Source of the DNA: Saprospiraceae bacterium
Lineage (GTDB): Bacteria > Bacteroidota > Bacteroidia > Chitinophagales > Saprospiraceae
Direction of reading: 5' to 3'
NCBI GenBank assembly: GCA_020630775.1
Contig: JAHDIN010000001.1
Location: forward strand, 62,001 to 126,000
Length of the DNA stretch: 64,000 bases
Positions 18,646 to 28,917 of this stretch are shown piece by piece. The position numbers were made by a program, and so were the translations under genes. Below the pieces are notes generated by a model. That model did not search any database. It saw nothing but the letters and a program-made list of their open reading frames with translations, and was not told the origin of the DNA. Within the stretch, counting starts at the first letter, position 1. The number at the start of each line of letters is the position of its first letter.

Positions 18646-19782
18646 CTATATATTACCATATACTTGAGCCACAAAGTGTCCATTTAGGAAAGCGTTGGTT
18701 TCAATCTGGCTCTGGAATATAGGTCCCTTATATTTTCCTGTAGCTAATAATTTTGCTGCTTCACATAGTGGTGCAGCAGTAGTTGTTTGAATGGCTCTTA
18801 ATGTTTGCTTACCTACAGTTGAAGGATAAATTTGAATACTTTTCTCTATAGCTCTTAGAACCCCTTTTTGATCTCTTCCTTTAACAGAAGAAAAAACGAC
18901 AACTTTATCATCTTCAACAGCCGGTATGATATCTAACATAGTTTGATTTAAGAAACTTACCTTATCCTTATTTTCAGGCGTTGAATCAATAATGCTTCTT
19001 ACCCAATTATAATGACCTGGATATCTTATTGTTTTATAGTTTAGATTTTTGACCTTTCCAGCTAAGGCAATTGGCAGATCTGCAGCTCCCCCAGAGGTAA
19101 AATCATCTTCGTAGACAACACCCTCAATTAATAACTTTTCAGTTTTTGATAAAGAAGATATCGTGCTTGTTTCAAAATTATTAACAACAAGCGCATCTTT
19201 TATATACTCTGTGGCAACGCCAATGGGACTCCAAGTGTATGCATAGAAGTGAGGTTCTCTTGCATGTCGTGATAGTGCACCCACCTTCATATCTATAGAA
19301 TCAACTTCTTCAACATTATACGTTTCGGTAAACTGCTTAAATAAATGATGGCTAAGCACATTTATATAACCTGGTGCTAAACCAGTTTGGAGAATAAAAC
19401 CAGTTTCTGCACCTTGAGCGATCTTAGTAACTTCCTCTGTCTCTTGAACATACTCTGTTAAGTTCGCATAATGACATTTAAAATCCTTTGCAAACTGTGC
19501 TAATCTTGGAGCTTCACTTCCTGGAAGGCAATCTAGAATGATATTTGTTTCCTTTAGATAAGATGTTAATGTCTCAGAATGACCATTCTCTGGAAATTTG
19601 AATCCAATTGCCTTATTTGATTCTGAATTTGTATTAACAAAATTAGCTGCTTCGAGAGCCGTTTGTTCAAATCTATCTCCGATATATATAACACCATCAA
19701 ATGATGCATCTGATGCTAATATCAATCCTGCAGCTTGACCAATTCCTCCAGCCCCTGCAATTAATATATTGGTTTGTTTCAT
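18646..19782 (-). CDS. Saccharopine dehydrogenase family protein
   Basis: A 378-residue NAD(P)-dependent enzyme. The Rossmann motif is at the extreme N-terminus (ILIAGAGGIGQAAG, about 6-19), followed by the saccharopine dehydrogenase NADP-binding domain and a C-terminal catalytic-type domain (from about 130; LQTGLAPGYINVLSHHL). Family members form or cleave saccharopine or related carboxyalkyl-amine bonds (lysine or carboxy-polyamine metabolism). The true substrate cannot be told from sequence, and no lysine-degradation or polyamine genes lie nearby. A TATATTTG promoter element sits 18-25 bases upstream of the ATG. Confidence 0.82.
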   Translation of the reverse strand: MKQTNILIAGAGGIGQAAGLILASDASFDGVIYIGDRFEQTALEAANFVNTNSESNKAIGFKFPENGHSETLTSYLKETNIILDCLPGSEAPRLAQFAKDFKCHYANLTEYVQETEEVTKIAQGAETGFILQTGLAPGYINVLSHHLFKQFTETYNVEEVDSIDMKVGALSRHAREPHFYAYTWSPIGVATEYIKDALVVNNFETSTISSLSKTEKLLIEGVVYEDDFTSGGAADLPIALAGKVKNLNYKTIRYPGHYNWVRSIIDSTPENKDKVSFLNQTMLDIIPAVEDDKVVVFSSVKGRDQKGVLRAIEKSIQIYPSTVGKQTLRAIQTTTAAPLCEAAKLLATGKYKGPIFQSQIETNAFLNGHFVAQVYGNI

Positions 19783-19799
19783 TCAGTTAGAATTTATGC

Positions 19800-19807
19800 C
19801 AAATATA
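19800..19807 (-). promoter_or_regulatory. -7 promoter element of the saccharopine dehydrogenase-like gene
   Basis: On the minus strand the sequence reads TATATTTG, an exact match to the Bacteroidota -7 consensus TAnnTTTG. It predicts a leader of only about a dozen bases. No clear TTG was seen at -33. Confidence 0.5.
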
Positions 19808-20022
19808 AGTCTCCTTTCTTGCACAGGAAAGGCATCATATGGGTATATCTGACACTAAGTAGTAAGGTTTTCAGTTTAGAAGAATTGAGCGATAATTACA
19901 TATTATATAATATACATATGCGTTAAATACTGATTATCAATAAAAAATACTTGTAATATTTTTTTAATATGAAATAAAAGCTTTTATATTCGCCCTACAT
20001 TTTATTCCAATACCGATTAACT

Positions 20023-22539
20023 ATGGCTAAAAAGCGCTCGAAAAAGAATTCGAAGGGAAGGTTATCCAGTTTTAGTTTTAAAGATGAAAGGTTCCTCAAG
20101 ATATTTGGGGTTTTCCTGCTGTTTTTCAGCTTATTCATGGCCATTTCATTTTTCTCCTATTTCTTTACTTGGAAGTTTGATCAAGATAAAGTAATGACTT
20201 TATCAAGTTCGATTTTATTTGATGGAGAGGTTCAAGTGCAGAATCTATTGGGTCGACTTGGTGCATTTATTTCGCACACATTTTTCTATTGGGGATTTGG
20301 ATTAGCATCCTTTGGTATTGTAATATTACTTATTAGACTAGCACATGATTTAATTAAGAAAGTACCTCTAAGACCATTCGTTAATTTTTCTTTTCATGTC
20401 TTGTTTATCATGACATTCATTTCTATTGTACTAGAATTTTTCGCCTACAAATCTGAATTTAGCTGGGGAGGATTTATGGGATATTCAATCTGTAATTATT
20501 TATCAAGTTTCCTTGGTCAGATTGGATTGATTCTTTTTATGGTACTATTAATTGCGGCAGTATTTATTTGGGTGGTTAACCCACTCTTAAGATTTGAAGG
20601 AATAAAAATGGCAACGGGGTTTGATAATATCTCGTTTCCTAAACTTGATTTTAATTTTGGTTCAAACAATGGTTCAGCTGGTGTTGAAGAATATCTAAAA
20701 CCTAAGAAGAAAGTAAAAAAGAGAAAGAACTTGTTTGAAGGCCTCGAAGGGTCCATGCCAAAAACCGATGAAGGAATTGAGGAAGCTTTAGAGTCATCTG
20801 ATTCAATTGAACTGAAGCTTCCTGATTCCAATCCTAAACCTAAATCTGCATCTATTGATCCTGAGCAACTTCAATTGGAGTTATCTGAAACAAATATCGA
20901 AGAGACAATCCCTGCTCCTGAACCAGCTAGCGATCTTCCAGTGGAGCTAAATAAAGCTAGTGTTCCTGATATGGACAGCGAGCGGATGTATGTAACAGAA
21001 GAAAATCAAGACAATTTTGAACCTTATGATCCAATAAAAGAATTGTCATCTTATAAGTTTCCTGAATTGGAATTATTACAAGATTATTCAGAACATAAGG
21101 TTGAAATCAATAGACAAGAATTAGAGGAAAATAAAAATCAGATAGTCAGTACGCTTCTAAACTATAAGATTAAAATCACTAAAATTAAAGCGACAATCGG
21201 TCCTACTGTAACGCTTTATGAAATCGTACCGGCACCTGGTGTGAAGATCTCCTCTATTAAAAAATTAGAGAATGACATAGCATTAAGTTTATCTGCATTA
21301 GGGATTAGAATCATTGCACCTATACCTGGGAAGGGTACTGTAGGTATTGAAGTGCCAAACAAGAATAAACAAATAGTCTCTTTTAAGGAAGTAGCAGCAT
21401 CTTCTAAGTTTAATACTATCAAGATGGACCTTCCGATAGTTTTAGGGAAGACTATTTCTAATGAAGTATTTGTAGCTGATTTAGCGAAGATGCCTCACCT
21501 TTTAATTGCTGGTGCTACAGGTCAAGGTAAATCAGTAGGTATCAATACAATTTTGATGTCGATACTTTATAAGAAGCATCCATCTCAGGTAAAGTTGGTC
21601 ATGATTGATCCTAAGAAAGTCGAACTATTTCCATATAGTTCGTTAGACAAACATTTCTTAGGATTTCTTCCGAATGAAGATGAACCTATCGTAACAGATA
21701 CTCAAAAGGTTATCCAAACATTAAATTCTCTTACTGTAGAGATGGATACCAGATATGACTTACTTAAGAAAGCAAGAGCAAGAAATATTAAGGAATATAA
21801 TGAGAAGTTCATCGCAAGGAAACTGAATCCAAAAGATGGGCACAGGTTCTTGCCTTTTATAGTTTTAGTAATTGATGAGTTTGCTGACTTGATCATGACT
21901 GCAGGTAATCAGATAGAGTTACCTATAGCAAGATTGGCGCAGTTAGCAAGAGCGATAGGTATTCACTTAATAATAGCTACTCAGAGACCTTCAGTAAAAA
22001 TTATTACTGGTATGATCAAGGCTAATTTCCCTGCAAGGATTGCTTATAAAGTGACTTCCCAAATTGATTCTAGAACAATTTTAGATACTAAAGGTGCAGA
22101 GCAATTGATAGGGAAGGGAGACATGCTATTGTCAGTGGGAAGTGATGTTGTAAGACTGCAATGTGCTTTTGTTGACACACCAGAAGTTGAAGCTGTAATC
22201 GATCATATATCGAATCAAAGAGGATTCGCTGAACCATATCATTTACCTGAAGTCGCTGATGAAAATGCTGAGTTAGGATCTTCAAATTTAAAATGGGGTG
22301 ATTTAGATCCTATGTTTGAAGAGGCTGCTAGATTGGTTGTGTCAAATCAACATGGGTCGACATCTTCATTACAGAGAAAACTACAGTTAGGCTATAACAG
22401 AGCAGGCCGAATCATGGATCAAATGGAATGTTTGGGCATTGTCGGCGAATCTAACGGGTCAAAGCCTCGACAAGTTTTATTTACTAGTGAGATGGAATTA
22501 ATGCACTATATCGAGCATCTTAAAGCTGGTAAAGTATAG
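20023..22539 (+). CDS. ftsK: DNA translocase FtsK/SpoIIIE
   Basis: An 838-residue septal DNA pump. A basic N-terminus leads into four membrane helices (about 28-190), then a charged linker (about 225-345) and the RecA-like motor with Walker A GATGQGKSVGIN (about 496) and the Walker B region FIVLVIDEFADLIM. The winged-helix gamma domain (about 765-830; SSLQRKLQLGYNRAGRIMDQM) reads polar KOPS-type sequences and activates XerCD recombination at dif. It clears chromosome ends from the division septum and resolves dimers. The linker is short, as in SpoIIIE. The stop lies one base from that of the convergent CvpA gene. Confidence 0.96.
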   Translation: MAKKRSKKNSKGRLSSFSFKDERFLKIFGVFLLFFSLFMAISFFSYFFTWKFDQDKVMTLSSSILFDGEVQVQNLLGRLGAFISHTFFYWGFGLASFGIVILLIRLAHDLIKKVPLRPFVNFSFHVLFIMTFISIVLEFFAYKSEFSWGGFMGYSICNYLSSFLGQIGLILFMVLLIAAVFIWVVNPLLRFEGIKMATGFDNISFPKLDFNFGSNNGSAGVEEYLKPKKKVKKRKNLFEGLEGSMPKTDEGIEEALESSDSIELKLPDSNPKPKSASIDPEQLQLELSETNIEETIPAPEPASDLPVELNKASVPDMDSERMYVTEENQDNFEPYDPIKELSSYKFPELELLQDYSEHKVEINRQELEENKNQIVSTLLNYKIKITKIKATIGPTVTLYEIVPAPGVKISSIKKLENDIALSLSALGIRIIAPIPGKGTVGIEVPNKNKQIVSFKEVAASSKFNTIKMDLPIVLGKTISNEVFVADLAKMPHLLIAGATGQGKSVGINTILMSILYKKHPSQVKLVMIDPKKVELFPYSSLDKHFLGFLPNEDEPIVTDTQKVIQTLNSLTVEMDTRYDLLKKARARNIKEYNEKFIARKLNPKDGHRFLPFIVLVIDEFADLIMTAGNQIELPIARLAQLARAIGIHLIIATQRPSVKIITGMIKANFPARIAYKVTSQIDSRTILDTKGAEQLIGKGDMLLSVGSDVVRLQCAFVDTPEVEAVIDHISNQRGFAEPYHLPEVADENAELGSSNLKWGDLDPMFEEAARLVVSNQHGSTSSLQRKLQLGYNRAGRIMDQMECLGIVGESNGSKPRQVLFTSEMELMHYIEHLKAGKV

Positions 22540-22540
22540 A

Positions 22541-23104
22541 CTAACCTTCGCTTTGATTAGATTGAATTTCTTGACCTTTTTCTTTGACGGAATCCATAAC
22601 GTCTATCAGCTTATTCCAGAATTCTTTGAATACAGGCTGTAAAGATTGACCGATATCTTGTGTCATTCTTGGTAAAGGTTCTAGTAAGCTGTAGGAGAAA
22701 GATTGAGCTTTTTGTTCTTCTGAAATCAAATCTATTTTATCAACTAGACTAACTGCAAAGCTGATAAGTATGGCATAGAACAATCCCATTAACCCAGCAC
22801 CTAATAATTTATCAAGTAAACCGATATTCATTGATTTAGCCGCTTTTTCTAATTTATTGCCGATAAATCGAATAAGTGCCATAACGCCAATAAATGTGAT
22901 CACAAAACCCAAAACAAAGGTTATCCCTCTATGGATATTGGTCATGTTTTCTAGTGCTGTAATGACTATTGGAGACAGCTTCATGGCTGCGACAATAGCG
23001 ACAACTAGTGATAGAGTAGCAAAAACAGTTTTAATTAAACCCTTAGTGAATCCTTGATATAAGCCATAAGCGACTATTATTCCAGCAATAAGATCTAGTA
23101 TCAT
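22541..23104 (-). CDS. CvpA family membrane protein
   Basis: A 187-residue protein with four membrane helices (about 2-20, 25-45, 62-82, 100-122) and a charged cytoplasmic C-terminus. It matches the CvpA/colicin V production family: DLIAGIIVAYGLYQGFTKGL is the typical first helix. Family members affect envelope homeostasis and, in Escherichia coli, colicin V production and purF expression; the molecular activity is unknown. It is a single gene, convergent with ftsK. Confidence 0.85.
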   Translation of the reverse strand: MILDLIAGIIVAYGLYQGFTKGLIKTVFATLSLVVAIVAAMKLSPIVITALENMTNIHRGITFVLGFVITFIGVMALIRFIGNKLEKAAKSMNIGLLDKLLGAGLMGLFYAILISFAVSLVDKIDLISEEQKAQSFSYSLLEPLPRMTQDIGQSLQPVFKEFWNKLIDVMDSVKEKGQEIQSNQSEG

Positions 23105-23225
23105 GATTCTATAAAAAATTGTTAATTAAGGATAATACGGCACTAAGTGGAAACAAAGATTGATTATTGATGTAGTAAATATTGTATATTTTTAAGTTTT
23201 AATAGAATTTGAGTCAATAAATACC

Positions 23226-23723
23226 TTGAAAATCTTTATAAAATCAATTCTTTTTGTAGTAATACTTCTTCAGGGAGTGGCCCTCAAAGCTGATATAAAC
23301 TCTAGTAGGATAGATTCTCTACCTTCTGTTTTTATGATTGGTCAGAATGAAGTTGAGTATGAAGACTTAGTCGCTGACTGTAATGATCTTTTATTATCAG
23401 TATGTGATGATTCTATGGATGAAGCCTACAGAAAGTGGCTTAGCTTATTAAGTGAAATGGAAAAGTATGCGGAAAAGCGTGAATTTGATATCAAGGGCAT
23501 AAAAATTTGGCTTAACGTATTTTGGAAACCTGATGGTACTATTAAGCATCTCGTGTTTTACCCAAAGCCTAATTCGAGAAATATGAACTTTGATCAACTC
23601 ACTGAATTTTTTAATGAGTTTCAGAGTGAATATAAAATGGACTTTTCTTATCAAAAGTGCTTTAGTCATTATGGAAGTGCAGCATTCCCTTCATTTGCAG
23701 ACCTTTATCTAGGCAAACAATAA
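23226..23723 (+). CDS. Exported protein of unknown function
   Basis: A 165-residue protein starting with a TTG and a clear signal peptide (FIKSILFVVILLQGVALKA). The mature part is acidic and has two Cys close together (ADCNDLLLSVCDD) and one later (YQKCFSHYG). The segment GIKIWLNVFWKPDGTIKHL looks like a TonB-C-like or similar beta hairpin with a 'G.V......DG.I' pattern, but I do not assign a family. It sits between cvpA (divergent) and the LolA-like gene and may share periplasmic localisation with the latter. Confidence 0.6.
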   Translation: MKIFIKSILFVVILLQGVALKADINSSRIDSLPSVFMIGQNEVEYEDLVADCNDLLLSVCDDSMDEAYRKWLSLLSEMEKYAEKREFDIKGIKIWLNVFWKPDGTIKHLVFYPKPNSRNMNFDQLTEFFNEFQSEYKMDFSYQKCFSHYGSAAFPSFADLYLGKQ

Positions 23724-23767
23724 TTTGATTTAACAGAGTTTTAAATCTTCTTAATAGTTCAAAAACA

Positions 23768-23775
23768 TATTTTTG
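23768..23775 (+). promoter_or_regulatory. -7 promoter element of the LolA-like gene
   Basis: TATTTTTG matches TAnnTTTG and lies 33 bases ahead of the ATG at 23809. No convincing -33 TTG is present, so confidence is limited. Confidence 0.4.
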
Positions 23776-23808
23776 ATAAGCCATTGAGTCTTTATTTAAA
23801 AGCATAGT

Positions 23809-24477
23809 ATGAGAATACTCTTATTTTTTTCCATCCAATTAACTTTTTTCATTTCAAGTGTTGCGCAAGAACCAGCTATTGAATTATCGGATGAAAAAGC
23901 GGTTGAGATATTTGAAGTTATCAAACAAGAATATGATCAATACGATTCTCATAAATTTAATTTCGACATCCTAGTTCAGAGCCCAGATTATGATGATTCT
24001 AGTTTTAAAGCTGAATTAATACAATCTGGAGATAAGTTTTCTTTAGACATGGATGATAGAATGATTATTTCTGATGAAGAGACAGTCTGGGTTTATTTTA
24101 AAGAGAGAAATGAACTACAAATTAATGACGCTGATTTTGATGAGGATTCAGGAGTAATTACTCCAAGTGATTTATTCTCTTTACATACTTCAGGTAATTA
24201 TATTTTCATGTTGTCGAATAGTTACATGAAAGGAACACATACAGTATCTGAGATTGAGTGTAAGCCTATTTCAAGTGATTCTGAATTTTTTAAAATTCGT
24301 ATAGTCATTGATGAGACTTTAAAGCAGCCATTGGAGGCCATTATCTTTTCTAAGGATGGTTCGAGGATGACAATGAAAATGAAAGATCACCTAAAAGGAT
24401 TCAAATGTACTGATGATACTTTTTCATTTGATGAAAGCGCTTTCGAAGGTATACTAGTGGAAGATTTAAGATTCTAA
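23809..24477 (+). CDS. LolA-like outer-membrane lipoprotein carrier
   Basis: A 222-residue periplasmic protein with a signal peptide (about 1-19, ending SVAQ). The fold pattern is that of LolA/LolB: repeated beta strands forming an open barrel, with the diagnostic SDEETVWVYFKERNELQIND and a late QPLEAIIFSKDGSRMTMKM. LolA carries lipoproteins across the periplasm. A lolA next to ftsK is a known arrangement in several phyla, and here ftsK lies 1.3 kb upstream on the same strand. The acidic C-terminal hairpin is longer than in Escherichia coli LolA. Confidence 0.8.
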   Translation: MRILLFFSIQLTFFISSVAQEPAIELSDEKAVEIFEVIKQEYDQYDSHKFNFDILVQSPDYDDSSFKAELIQSGDKFSLDMDDRMIISDEETVWVYFKERNELQINDADFDEDSGVITPSDLFSLHTSGNYIFMLSNSYMKGTHTVSEIECKPISSDSEFFKIRIVIDETLKQPLEAIIFSKDGSRMTMKMKDHLKGFKCTDDTFSFDESAFEGILVEDLRF

Positions 24478-24492
24478 TACTTCTGGGGTCTT

Positions 24493-25263
24493 TTACGATA
24501 TAATTTTTTCTCGAATTATATATTCTGCAGTTTCTTTTCCCCATAGTTGATAAGTTAATGCGGAAGGGTGGACGCCATCTGAAAAGAAATCTTCTTCTGT
24601 GTATTTGTTATCAAGCCTTTGCATCCAATCTTTGAGTATAATTTTCTCATTGTTAAAATAAATGTTTTCAAATTTCGAAGTGACATCTTCCACAATTTCT
24701 CTCATCCAGTTGATATTACTTCCAATAGATCTTCTGAGTAGAAAATTAAAAGCTGGAAAATCTTCAATAGGAGGCATATTAAGGTATACGATAGGTGTAG
24801 AAGGAAACCTTTGAATTAGACTTTGATTAAGTGACATCAAATCACTTTTCCATTTAGAAGGTGAGGTGTACTTAAAGGCATCATTGCCTCCAAGTCCTAT
24901 TATTACAATATCATAAGTTTGATCAGGTACTTTTGGAAGGATTCGTGTTTCTACCAATTTAGCTGTAAATCCATTTCTCGCATTTACATTCCAATTGAAA
25001 GAAGATTTTAAGTAGCTTTTTAATGTTTCACAAAGATGTCCTCCAAATCCTTCACGGTGGGTTTTAGCACCTATGCCCGCCATGGTACTTTCGCCTAGTA
25101 TTAGAATTTCTTTAGCATTTTGTTGATTTTCACCTCTAGTGTCTTTTGGTGGCTGTAAGACTGATATAGCGCCATACAGTCTTTTGCCTTCCAGATATAA
25201 TAAGGGTAAAAATGGTGTTATTAAGAGCGTTGTTAAAAAATATCTTAATTTATATTTAAGCAC
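24493..25263 (-). CDS. SGNH/GDSL-family hydrolase
   Basis: A 256-residue protein with an N-terminal membrane anchor (about 8-25) and an SGNH hydrolase domain. Block I is ILGESTMAGIG (Ser at about 58, GES variant of GDS), block III is GLGGNDAF and block V is DGVHPSALTY with the catalytic Asp/His. Such enzymes hydrolyse esters of lipids or acetylated sugars. Position and anchor suggest an envelope substrate, which is inference. The start is GTG (25261-25263). The gene overlaps neither neighbour and is divergent from the GT2 gene. Confidence 0.85.
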   Translation of the reverse strand: MLKYKLRYFLTTLLITPFLPLLYLEGKRLYGAISVLQPPKDTRGENQQNAKEILILGESTMAGIGAKTHREGFGGHLCETLKSYLKSSFNWNVNARNGFTAKLVETRILPKVPDQTYDIVIIGLGGNDAFKYTSPSKWKSDLMSLNQSLIQRFPSTPIVYLNMPPIEDFPAFNFLLRRSIGSNINWMREIVEDVTSKFENIYFNNEKIILKDWMQRLDNKYTEEDFFSDGVHPSALTYQLWGKETAEYIIREKIIS

Positions 25264-25338
25264 AAAAGTTTATTTAACCACGTAATAAATATTTTCATCT
25301 AAGTCATTAGACTTTGTCTAAATTCACTACTATTGAGT

Positions 25339-26550
25339 ATGGAATTTTGGTTCAAGTTACTGTTCCTTATTTGTACATCATCAATTTTGTATACTTATTT
25401 AGTCTATCCCTTGTTGATGTACTTTCTTTCACGAGGAAAGTTGTCCAATCAAGAGGTTTTTGATGCGGATGCTTCTTGGCCTGATGTAGCTGTGTTAATG
25501 GCTGCACATAATGAAGAGAAGGTTATTGAAAGTAAATTGAAATCATTGCTCTCTCAAAATTATAAAGGACAACTCAAGTACTTTATTGGATCGGATAATT
25601 CAACTGACAAGACAAATGAGATAATTACGACATTTCAGGAAAAAGAGCCTGCCATATATTTTATAAATTTTGAAAAACGGAGAGGGAAGCCTGCCATTCT
25701 TAATGACCTGAATAAATACGCTCAATCCCTTGATAATTTTAAACCTACCATTTACATAATAACTGATGCCAATGTGATATTAGACCCTAGTGTGATTCAA
25801 GGTCTGGTCCAGCACTTTAAAAATGATCAGATTGGATTGGTAGATGCGCATATGATTTATACAGATATGGTATCTGAGGGTATATCCAAAGCAGAGTCTA
25901 GTTACTTAGTTTCAGAAATGCGTTTGAAGGATTTTGAGAGTAAAGTAGGCCAGCGTATGATAGGTCCATTTGGTGGTTGCTATGCAATAAGGGCGAAGTT
26001 ATTTAAAGATATTCCTGATAACTTTTTAGTAGATGATTTCTATTTAGCCATGAATGTTTTTAAAAAAGGATTTTCAGCTATTAATGAATTATCAGCAAAA
26101 GCTTACGAGCCAGTTACACATGGATTTTCTCAAGAATTTAAAAGAAAAAAGAGAATAGGTGCTGGTAATTTTCAAAATGTTATGGCTTATCCAAGTTTAA
26201 TGCTGCCATTTAGCAAAGTCGGATTTAATATTTTCTCCCACAAATTGCTACGGTGGTTAGGTCCTTTTTTCTTGTTAGGGATTTTTATCTCATTTAGTTA
26301 TTTCAGTTTTGGCAATGATGCCATATTAAAAGTGATTTCTATAATAGGCATATTGGGAATGATTGCTATACCTCTTTTAGATTGGATTTTAACACGTTTT
26401 GGGTTGAATTTTATGTTGCTTAGAGGCCTTAATTATTTCCTCATTATGAACATTGCCTTGCTTATGGGATTCATCAAGTTTTTAAAAGGAATAGATGAAG
26501 GTAAATGGGATAGAACAGAGAGAACAGCTTATCAATCTTCCAATATTTGA
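25339..26550 (+). CDS. Membrane-bound family 2 glycosyltransferase
   Basis: I choose the ATG at 25339; the track's TTG two codons earlier is also possible. The protein (403 residues) has one N-terminal membrane helix (about 5-30), a GT-A catalytic domain (about 48-280) and three C-terminal helices (about 296-400). The catalytic landmarks are LMAAHNEEKVIE, GSDNSTDKT, ITDANVILDP (the DxD-like site), GPFGGCYAIR and VDDFYLAMNVF. This resembles processive or polyprenyl-linked GT2 enzymes of envelope polysaccharide synthesis. It has no cluster partners, and the product is unknown. The 3' end overlaps that of the helicase gene by 19 bases in convergent orientation. Confidence 0.88.
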   Translation: MEFWFKLLFLICTSSILYTYLVYPLLMYFLSRGKLSNQEVFDADASWPDVAVLMAAHNEEKVIESKLKSLLSQNYKGQLKYFIGSDNSTDKTNEIITTFQEKEPAIYFINFEKRRGKPAILNDLNKYAQSLDNFKPTIYIITDANVILDPSVIQGLVQHFKNDQIGLVDAHMIYTDMVSEGISKAESSYLVSEMRLKDFESKVGQRMIGPFGGCYAIRAKLFKDIPDNFLVDDFYLAMNVFKKGFSAINELSAKAYEPVTHGFSQEFKRKKRIGAGNFQNVMAYPSLMLPFSKVGFNIFSHKLLRWLGPFFLLGIFISFSYFSFGNDAILKVISIIGILGMIAIPLLDWILTRFGLNFMLLRGLNYFLIMNIALLMGFIKFLKGIDEGKWDRTERTAYQSSNI

Positions 26551-28811
26551 AGTCTGGCATATTCTAACATGATTCTCTTTTCAGGATTTTCTAAAGATTC
26601 ATCAAATTTTATTGTAGCCACATTCCGTTCATCTATAGATAGAACTTTACCGATGCCAAATTTTAAATGGATTATCTTTTGACCTTCCTTAATTTCTGAA
26701 GCTAAGTTCGGTTTGAAGTCTTTAACATCTACAGGTAGTGTTTTTAGTTTTGCGGATTTCAATGGACGAAGATTACCTAACTTTTTAGGAGGTCCAAAAT
26801 CAGGTTTCTGTTTGATTGAGATATTTGCTTCAATATTGTGGTCAGATATTTCTTCTAAGAACCTACTGGGGTCGTTATATCTTACTTGACCATATTGATA
26901 TCGACTACTGGCATATGATAGCTGTAAGTGTTCTTTAGCGCGGGTTAATGCTACGTAAAATAACCTTCTTTCTTCTTCAAGTTGATCTGGTGATGAGAGT
27001 GACATGTAAGAAGGAAACAAGTTTTCTTCCATACCGACAACAAATACGGATTTATACTCCAAGCCTTTAGCAGCATGAACAGATAAAAGTGTGACGGTGT
27101 CATTATTATCCTTATTCTCATCTTGATCGGTCATCAAGGAAATAGTTTGTAAGAAATTGGCTAATCCTCGATCTTGATTATTAATATCTTCACCTTCGTC
27201 TAGTACATCGTCTTCAGTAAACTGTTGTATACCATCTAAAAGTGCATTAATATTCTCAATTCTATTTTTTGATTCTAAAGTATTTTCTGCTTTAAGTAAG
27301 TCTACAATCCCCGATCTTTTGACAATATGCAGTGCTGCTTTATAGGCATTATTTGTAGCGGCTTTTTCTTGGCTATCTCTGACTATTTTTACAAAATCAC
27401 CCAGTGATTTTTTTGATCGAACATTTAATTCTATTTGATTGAGGCATTGCCACATAGAAAGTTCATTGTCATCAGCTAATTGCGTCAGTTTACCAATGGT
27501 AGTCTGACCGATTCCTCTTCTTGGATAATTTATAACCCGTTTTAATGCTTCATCATCTCTAGTATTTATGGCTAACCTAAGATATGCGATGACGTCTTTG
27601 ACTTCTTTTCTTTGGTAGAAAGAAAGACCTCCATAAATTCTATAAGGAATATCATATCTTCTTAAGTGCTCTTCAAATACTCTTGACTGTGCATTGGTCC
27701 TGTATAAGATGGCTATTTCATGGTTCGGTAAATTGAACCTGTTTTTTTGTTCAATAATTTTATCAGCTACCAATTTGCCCTCTTCATTTTCTGTCATGGC
27801 TTTGACCAACTTCACTTTATGTCCACCATCATTTTCAGTCCAAATTTTCTTTTGAATTTGGCGTTTATTGTAATCGATAACTTCATTGGCTGCTTCAACA
27901 ATAAAACTCGTTGACCTATAATTTTGCTCTAATTTAAATGTTTGGACTTCAGGAAAATCATTTTCAAATTGAAGTATGTTTTCAATCGTTGCACCCCTAA
28001 ATGAATAGATACTTTGAGCGTCATCACCGACTATACAAACATTTTGTGGACTCTTGTCATAAATAGCAAAAAGCTTCAAGATTTCGTATTGAAGGAAATT
28101 GGTGTCTTGAAACTCATCTACCATCAAGTATTTAAATTGACCTTGATATTTTGATCTGATATTGTCCGGATTAGTATAAAGGAGTTTAAACATTTGTAAT
28201 AGTAAATCATCAAAATCCATTGCTCCTGATCGTAGACATTTAGCTACATACTTTTCATAAATTTTGTATGTCATAGGACGACGATTCATTTGGTCATGAT
28301 TCATCAACTCCTCATTTGCTACGTACATTTTAGGAGTAATTAAGTTGCTCTTTGCACTAGAAATGCGCGATTTGATAGCACCTACGTTATAAGCTTTTGA
28401 ATCGAGATTCAATGTTTTTATGATCTCCTTTATGACACTTTTACTATCATCAGTATCGTAAATACTAAAATCATTTGGATAACCAATTCTATGTGCTTCA
28501 ACTCTGAGGATTCTGGCAAAAAGAGAGTGGAAAGTTCCTGCCCAAACTTTGTATGCATCTGGGCCAACTACCTTTTCTATTCTCTCTTTCATTTCTCTGG
28601 CAGCTTTGTTAGTAAAGGTCAAAGCCAAAATTTGCCAAGGAGCAACACCTGATTGTATGAGGTGTGCAATACGATATGTCAAAACACGTGTTTTCCCGGA
28701 GCCTGGGCCTGCTATTACCATTACAGGACCATTTATGGTAGTAACAGCTTGTCTTTGAATATCATTTAGTTCATTAAGATAATCCATCGAGGTTGTAGTG
28801 TTTTTAATCAT
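26532..28811 (-). CDS. UvrD/PcrA-type ATP-dependent DNA helicase
   Basis: A 759-residue superfamily 1A helicase. Walker A is GPGSGKTRVLTYR (about 35-47), motif II is in LMVDEFQDTNFLQYE, and QNYRSTSFI, SVHAAKGLEY and VALTRAKEHLQLS are all intact. The C-terminal segment IHLKFGIGKVLSI is the small Tudor-like domain of PcrA/UvrD that binds RNA polymerase. The protein unwinds DNA in nucleotide excision repair and displaces RecA or stalled polymerase. Eight residues precede the internal Met of MDYLNELND, so either ATG is possible. Confidence 0.95.
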   Translation of the reverse strand: MIKNTTTSMDYLNELNDIQRQAVTTINGPVMVIAGPGSGKTRVLTYRIAHLIQSGVAPWQILALTFTNKAAREMKERIEKVVGPDAYKVWAGTFHSLFARILRVEAHRIGYPNDFSIYDTDDSKSVIKEIIKTLNLDSKAYNVGAIKSRISSAKSNLITPKMYVANEELMNHDQMNRRPMTYKIYEKYVAKCLRSGAMDFDDLLLQMFKLLYTNPDNIRSKYQGQFKYLMVDEFQDTNFLQYEILKLFAIYDKSPQNVCIVGDDAQSIYSFRGATIENILQFENDFPEVQTFKLEQNYRSTSFIVEAANEVIDYNKRQIQKKIWTENDGGHKVKLVKAMTENEEGKLVADKIIEQKNRFNLPNHEIAILYRTNAQSRVFEEHLRRYDIPYRIYGGLSFYQRKEVKDVIAYLRLAINTRDDEALKRVINYPRRGIGQTTIGKLTQLADDNELSMWQCLNQIELNVRSKKSLGDFVKIVRDSQEKAATNNAYKAALHIVKRSGIVDLLKAENTLESKNRIENINALLDGIQQFTEDDVLDEGEDINNQDRGLANFLQTISLMTDQDENKDNNDTVTLLSVHAAKGLEYKSVFVVGMEENLFPSYMSLSSPDQLEEERRLFYVALTRAKEHLQLSYASSRYQYGQVRYNDPSRFLEEISDHNIEANISIKQKPDFGPPKKLGNLRPLKSAKLKTLPVDVKDFKPNLASEIKEGQKIIHLKFGIGKVLSIDERNVATIKFDESLENPEKRIMLEYARLQILED

Positions 28812-28917
28812 ATAGAGCGCTAAATTACATTATTCACAATGCATATATGAACAATGTTGTTGATCAATTTATACCATTCATTAATTAAAATTACTTTTAG
28901 CATGATATGTAAACACA